Source of the DNA: Triplophysa rosa
Taxonomy: Eukaryota > Chordata > Actinopteri > Cypriniformes > Nemacheilidae
Direction of reading: 5' to 3'
Assembly (NCBI RefSeq): GCF_024868665.1
Contig: NC_079900.1
Coordinates: 20,184,125-20,248,124, forward strand
Length of the DNA stretch: 64,000 bases
The position numbers were made by a program, and so were the translations under genes. Under the pieces are notes generated by a model. That model had not been told where the DNA came from. It was given only the letters and a program-made list of their open reading frames with translations, and ran no database searches. Shown here piece by piece: positions 33,601 to 42,513 of the stretch. Each line of letters begins with the position of its first letter. The stretch's first letter is position 1.

Positions 33601-35875
33601 TCCACATTTATGGAATGATCTGCCCGCTGCTACAAGATCAGCAGATTCTGTAGCCATCTTTAAGAATGGGCTGAAAACACATCTCGTCTGTCAACGCCTG
33701 ACCGATCATTTCTGATTTCTATCTCTTTTCTACTCTATCCATATATATATATATATATATAAAAAACTTAGCTCTGTACACTGTAGTAGGCTTTGTGAGA
33801 CATGTTTTATTGCAATTAAGCTTTTTGTTGTCCTAATGTTGACCCAATTGCTTCCATTGTTTACCCAACTTGTAAGTCACTTTGGACAAAAGCGTCTGCT
33901 AAATGAATAAATGTAAATGTAAGATATTTTGAAGAATGTTGGTAAACAAAAACCGTTGGTACCTGCCCATTGACTTCTATTGTATAGACACAAAACCAAT
34001 GCAAGTCAATGGGGACATTTTGGGGTGATGCCTTATTAACAGGTGTTAAATTGAAAAGTAGCTGTCTTTAGTCATCTGTGTAAATGCGGCCCATCTTCAT
34101 CTAGGGAAGAGAATCCTTCTTGCGAAGTGGACCATAAAATGTCTAAATGTTTGATGATAATCTCTTGTTAAACACACACAGGTGGGGATGAACATAAATA
34201 CGTTCCTCGAGCAAGTTGGATCAACAAAGCCCTTCCTCCTCTGTGTCGGGGAAACAAGGAGCAGCATTCAGAAGTTTTATGTCATCGTGGACCAGAAAGC
34301 GATTCCCTGCATGATGAAGACAGCTTTTGCAGCTTTTGATGAACTGTTTAAGGCACACTTTGTCTTTGCTGCATCCTATGATGAGGCCTTGTACAACTTC
34401 TACACATTTATTCAAACAACCGTGTATGGAATAGATGTGGGCACTGCCAAGGAGAGTCCGAGAGTCAAAGAAATCAGAGTGAGAATTCAGAACACTGAGC
34501 TTTGAATGTATTGCAGCTCCAATGTTAGCCTGCCACGTTTGCAGGGTACACCAGAAGTTACGTTTTACTTCAACAGCTGAAGTTTCATGGTTTGTACCCA
34601 GTGAGTTCCTTGCGATTCAGATGTGGCGATAATGAATGTTCATCAGTGTTGCTATCGTATTAGAGAGTGTGCCGCTAAAGAATTTAATACTAAGTTGGAA
34701 TGTGTTTCCCCTGATTTCTTTGAACCAGTCAGGCTAAATGTGTTTTCATGTTCATGTATTTCTCTATTGAGGAGGTGTCTAATATTTCAATTTTATTTGT
34801 GTGGATGATTTCATGTTTCATATGATTGTGAACGTACATCTTTCCGTACTAAATGTTTATTTTCGATTGCATAATTGTTTAAATTAATGCAGTAAAGTGA
34901 TGTTTGAATATGTTAAATATGGTGCACCTCAATTAAACAAGATTTTGCAGATCTTCCTGTCATTTGCCTTTTGTAGAAACATCCAATTATTAACAAAATG
35001 GCTATTAAAAGTACTGCTGTTAAATGTTTATCTTGTTTGTTTTAACAGTGTGCTAATACCAGATTAGAGATACAAGGTTGAATAGGTTTAGCATGGGTGG
35101 CAAATGAACGTTGCTGCCTTTAATACCATAGAAATAGTTTTTATAAATGTTAGCATAAATAACCAGGGTTTAGCATAGTTTTGGGTTTTTATGTGTAGCG
35201 AAATCATAGTAACCAATTGTCTCGAATGGTTTCTCATACACGTTTGGAATGACATGAGGGTGATGTGTGAACTGTCCATTTAAACTCACCCGATCTACAT
35301 GTGTATTTTATGGAATTACAGGACCCGATGTGAGAAGCAATGAGAGGTGTGCAGATTTTATCACATACACGATACCCTCAGATGACCAAGTGCGAGCGGA
35401 CATACAGCAGAGACAAGCTGAAGAACAAGCTCTTGATGCAAGACCTTTATCACATGGAGACGGTACAACAGAGCTTCATTTCAACACTACCCAAAACCAA
35501 ACAAGTAATAAAGAAGAGAAAATGTTTGAATGTGTATTCTGTGGAAGAGCCTTCAACAAGTTAAGTTATCTGAAAACACACATGCGGACACACTCCGGAG
35601 AAAAACCTTTTGCCTGTACAGTCTGTGGCCGACGCTTCGCTCAGAAAACATATCTCAGAAAACACCAGCGCATTCATTCTGGCGAGAGGCCGTACACGTG
35701 CATGGACTGTGGAAAGAGTTTTGCTCAAAAAAGTGCTCTTAACGTTCACCTCCGAAGTCACACTGGAGAAAAGCCTTATAGTTGTGTCGAATGTGGTAAA
35801 AGTTATACATACAAACATGGTTTTAATACACACCTGTGTGTTCGACTAATACGTTCTGCGGTGAAGGATTTCTGA
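24881..35875 (+). CDS. Gene E: coiled-coil C2H2 zinc-finger protein, 4 exons, 355 residues
   Basis: Exons 24881-25151, 25256-25386, 28259-28370 and 35322-35875 join in one frame (phases 1, 0, 1). Exon 1 reads MMDVMNSVDFQTQLTSIMET, a coiled coil. Exon 2 has GHQSVVDSVFAKEWSTNMW, in which the family Cys is Ser. Exon 3 has DMVLIKEEIFED. Exon 4 has GPDVRSNERCADFITY, then four fingers, CVFCGRAFNK, CTVCGRRFAQ, CMDCGKSFAQ and CVECGKSYTY, the last C2HC-like. Probably a nuclear DNA-binding factor. Intron 2 holds a 2.8-kb DNA transposon starting 13 bases after the donor. Intron 3 is 7 kb and contains all of gene D on the same strand. The link from exon 3 to exon 4 is inferred from phase, family order and close similarity to gene B; transcript data could instead show two separate partial genes. 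Confidence 0.8.
26392..27506. mobile_element. TTAA-flanked element with AGGTGCCGTTC ends
   Basis: Starts AGGTGCCGTTCTTTGGC and ends GGGGAACGGCACCT, with TTAA on both sides (26388-26391 and 27507-27510). TTAA target sites are used by piggyBac and Kolobok elements. No coding region recognised; non-autonomous. Confidence 0.75.
27645..27680. repeat. (CAAT)n microsatellite
   Basis: About nine tandem CAAT units inside the 25400-28173 transposon. Confidence 0.95.
28402..28560. repeat. Partial GATAGTTCACCC-family MITE
   Basis: AAAGGGATAGTTCACCCCCC at the left, ACACAAAAGAAGATATTTTG inside, ending near GGAAGTCAATGGGG. Lies just after exon 3 of gene E. Confidence 0.8.
28808..29330. repeat. Dispersed repeat R1, copy 2 (uninterrupted)
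   Basis: Direct copy of 2524-3300 without the internal insertion: AACCGTAAGAGATTTTTCTA is continuous here. Confidence 0.75.
29981..34505 (+). CDS. Gene D: fish SAMD3-like protein, 9 exons, 519 residues
   Basis: Exons 29981-30074, 30418-30558, 30775-30926, 31032-31168, 31387-31480, 32398-32727, 32805-32967, 33058-33182 and 34182-34505 join in one frame and end in TGA. Exons 1-2 (about 78 residues) look like a ubiquitin-like CIDE-N/PB1-type fold, with FNLPPGTSVVLTDSEGFDVD and ADVFDELVR. Exons 4-9 give the conserved body: TRRKLVNILVADMVESHG, ISYALGIITLFPHLKD, GLGYLAYRLKTVQR, FPRFLDTPGL, GWDSDVAAILLLVQLLPP and SPRVKEIRVRIQN. As I recall, this is a large, lineage-expanded family of fish proteins often labelled sterile alpha motif domain-containing 3-like; its biochemical role is not known to me. 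The C-terminal half is distantly related to exons 5-7 of gene C. It starts from its own ATG within intron 3 of gene E. A likely poly(A) signal (ATTAAA) is near 34932. Confidence 0.9.
31587..32143. mobile_element. TTAA-flanked element with AGGGGTCATATGAC ends
   Basis: Starts AGGGGTCATATGAC and ends GCCATATGACCCCT, with TTAA at 31583-31586 and 32144-32147. Lies in intron 5 of gene D. Frames on both strands (31555-32052) are chance. A longer relative is at 52753-53768. Confidence 0.85.
33304..33925 (+). mobile_element. L2-type LINE 3' fragment
   Basis: Encodes the end of the reverse transcriptase polyprotein: HVTPLFIKLHWLPIIARIKF, ARSLRSANERRLVLPSQKGK, then after a frameshift WNDLPAATRSADSVAIFKNG and LKTHL. 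It is followed by a 3' UTR ending GTAAGTCACTTTGGACAAAA and GCGTCTGCTAAATGAATAAA. A TA dinucleotide run is at 33749-33762. 5'-truncated copy in intron 8 of gene D. Confidence 0.85.
33926..34035. repeat. Partial GATAGTTCACCC-family MITE in gene D intron 8
   Basis: AAGATATTTTGAAGAATGTT and CAATGCAAGTCAATGGGGAC are the internal segment of this MITE; both ends are missing. Confidence 0.7.
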
Positions 35876-36281
35876 ATTCAAGACCTAATGATGCTGTTAC
35901 AGAACACTGTGTTATTCTGCCCATCGAACCTTTAAAATGAATATTTTTAAAGATTACTGCTGGATTAAAAGTCTATTTAAGTTCACGGATATCTACTGTA
36001 TGACTAAGAAAAGTGTTCAAATGTTTTCGACGGAAGCTTCTGCATGCTGTTACCTACAGTATATACAGTATGAAACAATGCTTTCTTAAAAAGTGTCTAA
36101 ATGTGTTCATTTGAACAAACATGTTAAGATGCTCTTTAGAATTCTCAGGATGTATTTATTACCAGTATGTTGAACCGGCTGTTCATATTTGACTAAACCC
36201 CTGTTGATAGTCCATCACAGAAACATCAGTCTATACACATTTTCTATTTTAAAAAGAAAATGTAAGAAAGCGTATTAAATG

Positions 36282-38152
36282 CTATAAATTCACCAGTTTC
36301 TTTGATTTCTTCTTTCTGGGTTTGTTTTTTTCTCGTTTGTTATGAACAAGTAAGTGGTTACCAAGTGTGGCGCTCTGAGCGAATGCCTTTCCACAAGTTT
36401 GGCAAGTAAAAGGTCGTTCTCCGCTGTGGATGCGTTCATGATTGTTTAGGCAGAACTTCTGGGTGAAACCTCTTCCACAGGTTACACAGATAAATGGTCT
36501 TTCTCCTGTGTGGCCGCGTTCATGAGTTCCTAAAATACCTTTAGTGGAAAACCCTTTCCCACAAAAACGGCATTTATAAGGCCTTTCCCCTGTGTGGACC
36601 ACAGCGTGAGTTTTGGTTCGTGTATCCTGGTGTTTGGGGGCATTTTGGAAAAGAAACACCTTTTTAATATAGCGATTTAATGTGAGCCTCAGTGGCTTTT
36701 CTGTCTTCCCTGGTTGTTCCCGTGTCTTGATTCTGCTTTCATCATTTTCTGCAGCGGTGGCAGTATCTGCACATTGTTCTATTAACATACCATCATCCTC
36801 GTCCTCAGAGGGAAACGGGGCGTTGTGCTCTTCTGAAAATGTGTCGAGTAAACAGTGATCATCAAATTCCAATGGATCTTCAACCGGAGGTATAAATAGT
36901 TTCACAGTGTTATCAACAACAGTTTCAGCGTGTTCGTTTGGGGAATCGGAAGGCCTGCTTAGGTTTTCATTAGACGCGTGGTTGTTATATTTTTGGGGTT
37001 CACATTCAGAAGAGTTCAAGTGTCTTTCTGATGCTTGGGATATATCCCCTGTAACAGTATAAAAAGGAACAACAAATAAATACAAGTTATACAAGATCCT
37101 AAATATTTATTCTACCCTTCACTTAAACCAGGTTAACTATTAGAAAAACATCTACACAAACTTTGAATTTACTTACTATAGTTGGCATATGTGTCCACTT
37201 CATGGGTGTTCTCCTCTTTGATTAGGGCTTGGTTCGAGCAGGTGTTTTCTTTGTCCTGTAATATTGATAAAATGTGTGTTATCTTAACGACATCATACTA
37301 ATATGAGATTTTAAAATGATTTGAACTTTTATGCTGGAACACAAAATATTTCTGCAGCTCTTTTTCATACACCGAGATGAGCCCTTATGCTATATTCCAA
37401 ATTATCTGAAGCCAAATGGCTTTTTTTCCAAGTTAAATGCGTTCTCATTTGTAAGTCGCTTTGTATAAAAGCATGTGCTAGAAATAAATCATTATTTTTG
37501 ATGAACTGCTCTCATGGTTTAAAAAACATGAATGATGATGAAAAAGAACCACTGGTTACTTCAAGAGCGGCATCAATTATTTCCCAACAGGTTATGATGT
37601 GGCATATCAATTTGTAACAATACATGAGGATGAGTAAATCAAAACTATTATTATAAGAAAGGGAACCTTGTAAGGTGATGCAGGATACGGGTCGACATCG
37701 CCTGACAGCTCATCTTCTCTAGGCTGTTTCCTCTGATCCCACATACTGGAGCACCATTCATTTCCAAATATCCCGTTGATAGAGAGCCGCACTCCTAAGC
37801 AGTAAAGCACACAAATACATGAAAAAAAATTCCAGACAACATTCTGTGATCTTATCTATAATAAAATGATATGAAATATAATAAATTTACCATCTTCAGT
37901 TTGAACACAAACAGATCGATATGTTAAACCAGTTTCTTCTTTTGCCATGCACGTGCTTTCTGCTTTGCCTGTGGTCTCGAGGGAAAGCATTCTGTCCTTA
38001 AGAATTCTGTTTTCACTCTTGACAAATGACAGTTCTTGACGTAGAAGCGCAACTTTGCTTTCTACAATACCGCATATTTCCTCTATTGCGGTTTTAGTCA
38101 TTATCTCCAGTATGGAGCTCAGCTGAAACCGAATTGATAGCGAATTAGACAT
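36282..38152 (-). CDS. Gene F: coiled-coil C2H2 zinc-finger protein, 4 exons, 411 residues
   Basis: Exons on the minus strand 38152-37891, 37794-37667, 37255-37177 and 37048-36282 join in one frame (phases 1, 0, 1, as in genes B and E). Exon 1: MSNSLSIRFQLSSILEIMTK, a coiled coil of the same type. Exon 2: SINGIFGNEWCSSMWDQRK, matching the family KEWC motif. Exon 3: SNQALIKEENTHEV, the IKEE exon. Exon 4: a long acidic linker (EDPLEFDDHCLLDTFSEEHN, PSEDEDDG), then three C2H2 fingers CRFCGKGFST, CVTCGRGFTQ and CQTCGKAFAQ with HTGERP/HSGERP linkers, and a very basic Lys/Arg tail (KPRKKKSKK) that may be a nuclear localisation signal. Convergent with gene E: the two stop codons are 406 bases apart. 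More diverged than B is from E, so an older paralog. Confidence 0.92.
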
Positions 38153-38285
38153 TTTATCAGCGTGAAACTAAAAGCCTTTGACTAAAAAGTATCTAGACTG
38201 TTGTCACTGAAAAACATCCATATTATAACAGCTTGCTAAGTCGAAAATAGACGAGCAAAAAGTACACGACTTGGTCCAACTTTCC

Positions 38286-38400
38286 GCAGATCAACATTCT
38301 TCTTCTTCGTCTGTTTTATGGCGGTTGGCATGCAACGTTAAGGTGGGTGCATTACCGCCACCGTCTATACTGGAGTGTGGACTACAGTAGTTATCTACAC
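38286..38400. repeat. Dispersed fish repeat (CTTCTTCGTCTGTTTTATGG type)
   Basis: TTCTTCTTCGTCTGTTTTATGGCGGTTGG and GCATTACCGCCACC are a familiar short repeat of fish genomes. It lies just upstream of gene F and may overlap its promoter. Confidence 0.55.
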
Positions 38401-38420
38401 CTTTACCTTATACCGTATAT

Positions 38421-38935
38421 GAAGAGTTTGCTTCCAATATGAGATCATGTTTTTTATTATGTTATGTTTTTATTGTATTTTATTGTGTTAGTTAGCTGTA
38501 TTTTGAGTTATGGCTTAAATCAAAACAAACCAACTGCAGTTTGATTGATATTATATATAAAAAATATGATTTTTGAAAAAATAAAAAAACGACGTTATCT
38601 CATTTTGGAACCAAACTCTTCATTTGTAGTTCATATACTTTCAATACTATGGTACATTTACACATTACTATGTGTCACGGTGCCAATGTATTAAATGAAC
38701 ACAAGGAAACTTTCTGGNATATATATATATATATATATAACCTTTACATTCTATTTATTAACCCGATTCCCTCAGATATACAATTAAATGATGATCTGTT
38801 TCCAAAATGAGAGAACTCCGCTCACGTATTTTTTGAGTTATATAACTTAAATCAAAACAAACCAACTGCAACGTGATTTTTTATTTTTTTAAAAACGAGT
38901 TATCTCATTTTGGAAATAAGCTCTTCATAATACGT
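38421..38935. repeat. Two copies of an AAAATGAGATAAC-type palindromic repeat
   Basis: GAAGAGTTTGCTTCCAATATG and CATTTTGGAACCAAACTCTTC bound one hairpin (38421-38630); a second follows at about 38790-38935. Both contain AAATCAAAACAAACCAACTGC. A single N is at 38718 in an AT run. Related copies: about 43400-43570 and 47994-48235. Confidence 0.65.
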
Positions 38936-39367
38936 AGGCTATAATTTCCTATTTGACCGAGTCTCAAATCACCAACTTCCTGTTTGGCTTTAGTTTGATT
39001 CAATTAAGAGAACCGAGTCTTTCAAACGGTTCAGAGAGTGTGTTCCAGTGATTCAGTGAATAATTTCAAAACTGTTCGAAAAGTCAGCAAATGGCATAAC
39101 GTAATATGCTCTCAAGGTAATCTCTGTAATAACGTGATGTGTGTGACGAGAGTTTCGATGAAAGTATGAAAATATTTTGTAATATGTTTTATACAGTTAA
39201 TGTATACAGATAAATCAATTAATGATTTGTACACATGTTTTGTTTTATGTTATTAACGTCTATAGTTAAATATTAAAAATATGGTAAAAAGAAAGAAGAA
39301 AAAAAATGTATTTACCACTAATGACCACCAGGTGTCAGTGGCTCTATGCAGGAAATACAGCGCATCT
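38936..39367. other. Stretch without recognised features
   Basis: AT-rich sequence, no coding signal and no repeat partner recognised in the window. Confidence 0.5.
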
Positions 39368-39474
39368 TAAAGGAATAGTTCGCCGTAAAAAATGGTCCCC
39401 ATTGACTTTCCATAGTAGGAATAATAATTATATGAGTCTATGGGGACCATTTTTCGGTGAACTATTCCTTTACA
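39368..39474. repeat. Short GATAGTTCACCC-family hairpin
   Basis: AAAGGAATAGTTCGCCGTAA and TTCGGTGAACTATTCCTTT bound a 107-base palindrome with AAAATGGTCCCCATTGAC in the arm. Confidence 0.85.
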
Positions 39475-40009
39475 TTTTTTGTTACATTTTAATCTGAATG
39501 ACATCTATCCCATTCATAAAATGTTCACACTGTTCATCAAAATGAAATGTAAAGATGACGCTCACTCGAGGTCATGTCAACAGGTGGCACAACATACTTT
39601 AATTAATTCATTGTTGCAAGTTAAAAATCAGTTTTATTGATTTGAATTAATCTCATCAAACCATTATTTTGATGAGATGTGCTGCAGAGATTCCATTTCT
39701 CCCCTTCCTTCCGATGACACCCAGAAGGAGATCAGTGCTTTCAAAAATCCTCAACCTGGTGAAAACAGAATTATGGCGAGGTATCAGAAACTGCAGTAGA
39801 CCCAAAGTAAGATAAGGCCATATCCAAGACTAAACTGTAGAAATGTGTGAAAATAAGAAAAAAAAACCTCCAAGAAACTTCCAATATGGAAATGCTACTT
39901 TATGAGAAAACATGCCCAGGATTGCTTATAATAATGACAACATGGGTAAAACAACCAGTGTGTTATTTCCCTTACGCAAAGCAAGCAAATTTCCCTATAT
40001 TGTCATATA

Positions 40010-41234
40010 TACACTCACCTAAAGGATTATTAGGAACACCTGTTCAATTTCTCATTAATGCAATTATCTAATCAACCAATCACATGGCAGTTGCTTCAAT
40101 GCATTTAGGGGTGTGGTCCTGGTCAAGACAATCTCCTGAACTCCAAACTGAATGTCAGAATGGGAAAGAAAGGTGATTTAAGCAATTTTGAGCGTGGCAT
40201 GGTTGTTGGTGCCAGACGGGCCGGTCTGAGTATTTCACAATCTGCTCAGTTACTGGGATTTTCACGCACAACCATTTCTAGGGTTTACAAAGAATGGTGT
40301 GAAAAGGGAAAAACATCCAGTATGCGGCAGTCCTGTGGGCGAAAATGCCTTGTTGATGCTAGAGGTCAGAGGAGAATGGGCCGACTGATTCAAGCTGATA
40401 GAAGAGCAACTTTGACTGAAATAACCACTCGTTACAACCGAGGTATGCAGCAAAGCATTTGTGAAGCCACAACACGCACAACCTTGAGGCAGATGGGCTA
40501 CAACAGCAGAAGACCCCACCGGGTACCACTCATCTCCACTACAAATAGGAAAAAGAGGCTACAATTTGCACGAGCTCACCAAAATTGGACAGTTGAAGAC
40601 TGGAAAAATGTTGCCTGGTCTGATGAGTCTCGATTTCTGTTGAGACATTCAAATGGTAGAGTCAGAATTTGGCGTAAACAGAATGAGAACATGGATCCAT
40701 CATGCCTTGTTACCACTGTGCAGGCTGGTGGTGGTGGTGTAATGGTGTGGGGGATGTTTTCTTGGCACACTTTAGGCCCCTTAGTGCCAATTGGGCATCG
40801 TTTAAATGCCACGGCCTACCTGAGCATTGTTTCTGACCATGTCCATCCCTTTATGACCACCATGTACCCATCCTCTAATGGCTACTTCCAGCAGGATAAT
40901 GCACCATGTCACAAAGCTCGAATCATTTCAAATTGGTTTCTTGAACATGACAATGAGTTCACTGTACTAGAATGGCCCCCACAGTCACCAGATCTCAACC
41001 CGATAGAACATCTTTGGGATGTGGTGGAACGGGAGCTTCGTGCCCTGGATGTGCATCCCACAAATCTCCATCAACTGCAAGATGCTATCCTATCAATATG
41101 GGCCAACATTTCTAAAGAATGCTTTCAGCACCTTGTTGAATCAATGCCACGTAGAATTAAGGCAGTTCTGAAGGCGAAAGGGGGTCAAACACCGTATTAG
41201 TATGGTGTTCCTAATAATCCTTTAGGTGAGTGTA
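40010..41234 (+). mobile_element. Intact Tc1-like transposon
   Basis: Terminal inverted repeats CACTCACCTAAAGGATTATT at the left and AATAATCCTTTAGGTGAGTG at the right are flanked by TA at both ends. A single uninterrupted transposase frame fills the centre. Length about 1.2 kb, normal for a Tc1 element with short ends. This family is widespread and often nearly identical across fishes, so a recent insertion is likely. Confidence 0.96.
40160..41200 (+). CDS. Tc1-like transposase, full length, 346 residues
   Basis: Catalyses cut-and-paste movement of its own element at TA sites. The N-terminal 110 residues hold the paired-like helix-turn-helix DNA-binding region (LSNFERGMVVGARRAGLSIS, LGFSRTTISRVYKEW). 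The DDE catalytic core follows: first Asp in VAWSDESRF, second Asp in FQQDNAPCH, and the Glu in SPDLNPIEHLW, a DD34E spacing typical of Tc1. A GGGGVMVWG motif lies between the first two. It ends KAKGGQTPY. There are no frameshifts or stops, and length equals the usual 340-350 residues, so the enzyme may be functional. The ATG at 40160 matches the family start MGKKGDL. Confidence 0.96.
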   Translation: MGKKGDLSNFERGMVVGARRAGLSISQSAQLLGFSRTTISRVYKEWCEKGKTSSMRQSCGRKCLVDARGQRRMGRLIQADRRATLTEITTRYNRGMQQSICEATTRTTLRQMGYNSRRPHRVPLISTTNRKKRLQFARAHQNWTVEDWKNVAWSDESRFLLRHSNGRVRIWRKQNENMDPSCLVTTVQAGGGGVMVWGMFSWHTLGPLVPIGHRLNATAYLSIVSDHVHPFMTTMYPSSNGYFQQDNAPCHKARIISNWFLEHDNEFTVLEWPPQSPDLNPIEHLWDVVERELRALDVHPTNLHQLQDAILSIWANISKECFQHLVESMPRRIKAVLKAKGGQTPY

Positions 41235-41439
41235 TATATATGTCAACATTACATCTCTCACATATCAGATTTAGTGTATAGTGTGATGTCCGTAGTACCA
41301 TACTCGCTCTATGTGACTTGTTTGCGTGCGGCAGTCGTGACTAAAGGTCAGATGTCTGGAGTCTGTAAGGACACATGGTGAGCAGTATTTTTATCAGTAT
41401 CAGTCAGGACGCTTGAAGAACATCATTTCAGCTGAGAAA

Positions 41440-41673
41440 ATGGAGGGTGCATTGCCTATTTTAGAGGAGGAACCCTGTTGTTCATCGTGTGGTCAGATCT
41501 TCAACGTTCCTGTAGTCCTCTGCTGCATTTTATGTGGGCACAGCTTCTGTGAAATCTGTTGTCAGGAGCTTTGGGAGAAGAAAGGTTATGAATGTCCCTT
41601 CTGCAGAGAGATCTCTGAATCCTGTCTCACAAAACACACGGAGCAAAAGATAAAGGTACTAAATACAGCATGA
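41440..41673 (+). CDS. Lone RING-finger exon upstream of the TRIM gene
   Basis: Starts MEGALPILEEEPCCSSCGQI and has a full C3HC4 RING: CSSC, then CILCGHSFCEIC, and CPFC. As a bare frame it stops after 77 residues. A splice donor GGTACT after codon 72 (41655, phase 0) would allow splicing to the phase-0 coiled-coil exon at 44719. It could be an alternative first exon giving a TRIM protein without a B-box, or the remnant of a duplicated TRIM gene. RING domains act as E3 ubiquitin ligase modules. Confidence 0.55.
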   Translation: MEGALPILEEEPCCSSCGQIFNVPVVLCCILCGHSFCEICCQELWEKKGYECPFCREISESCLTKHTEQKIKVLNTA

Positions 41674-41726
41674 CACAGCTCAGTGATGAAGATAAATATC
41701 AGAACCGCCTGGATACACAACAAATG

Positions 41727-42182
41727 TAACCACATGATGTCATTTTCACCCAAATTTTTCACCTTCATGTCATCCAAAACCTGTACACGAGTAGTCTTTC
41801 TGTGGAACACAAAATATGACATTTTGAGAAATGTCTGAGTGGTTCATGTTCATAGAATGGAAGTCAATGTGGTCCAATGTTGTTTAAAGTGACAGTTCAC
41901 CCAAAAACGAAAACGGTGTCATCATTTACCCACCCTTCTTTTCATTTCACAATTGTACGACTTTCTTTCTTTTGCGCAACACAAACAAAGATATTTTAGA
42001 GACTGTAAGTAACCAAACAACAGCACTGACTTGCATTGGTTTTGTGTCCATACATTAGAAGTCAATGGGTGCCGGCATTATTTGGTTACCGACATTCTTC
42101 AAAATATCTTCTTGAAAGTCAAACAGGTTTGAGGGTAAATAAATGATGAGTTTTCATTTTTGGGTGAACTATCCCTTTAATG
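41727..42182. repeat. Two adjacent GATAGTTCACCC-family MITE copies
   Basis: A partial copy at about 41727-41880 (CCAAAACCTGTACACGAGTAG, GAACACAAAATATGACATTTT) and a full one at 41888-42180 (AAGTGACAGTTCACCCAAAA to TTTTTGGGTGAACTATCCC). Confidence 0.85.
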
Positions 42183-42513
42183 CTGTCACTGTGGTCCAAA
42201 TCTGTCTATATAAAAATCTTACGAGGTGGTAAATATTCTTAATCCACTCCATTAGAACGAAATAAGATCATGACATGCTCCCCATGCTACAGCACATCCG
42301 TGCTAAGCTCAAATAACTCCAACATATGACCCTTGATGTTGCATAATATCATGCTTACGCCCGTCAGAAGATATCAGGTGACAGTCTGATGAACGCCCGC
42401 TGAGGAAGTGTTTACTGCAGCCAATCACAAGCCAGATGTCCCAGAAGTGATCTTAAGTGGGTAGGTGGAGCGTCGTGCGAACCCCATCGGGGAATGAAGG
42501 ACTCACAGAAGCG

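Noticed and set aside
33304..33715. Possible extra exons of gene D
   Set aside because: Matches L2-type LINE reverse transcriptase end and 3' tail; gene D reads 33182 to 34182 in phase without it.
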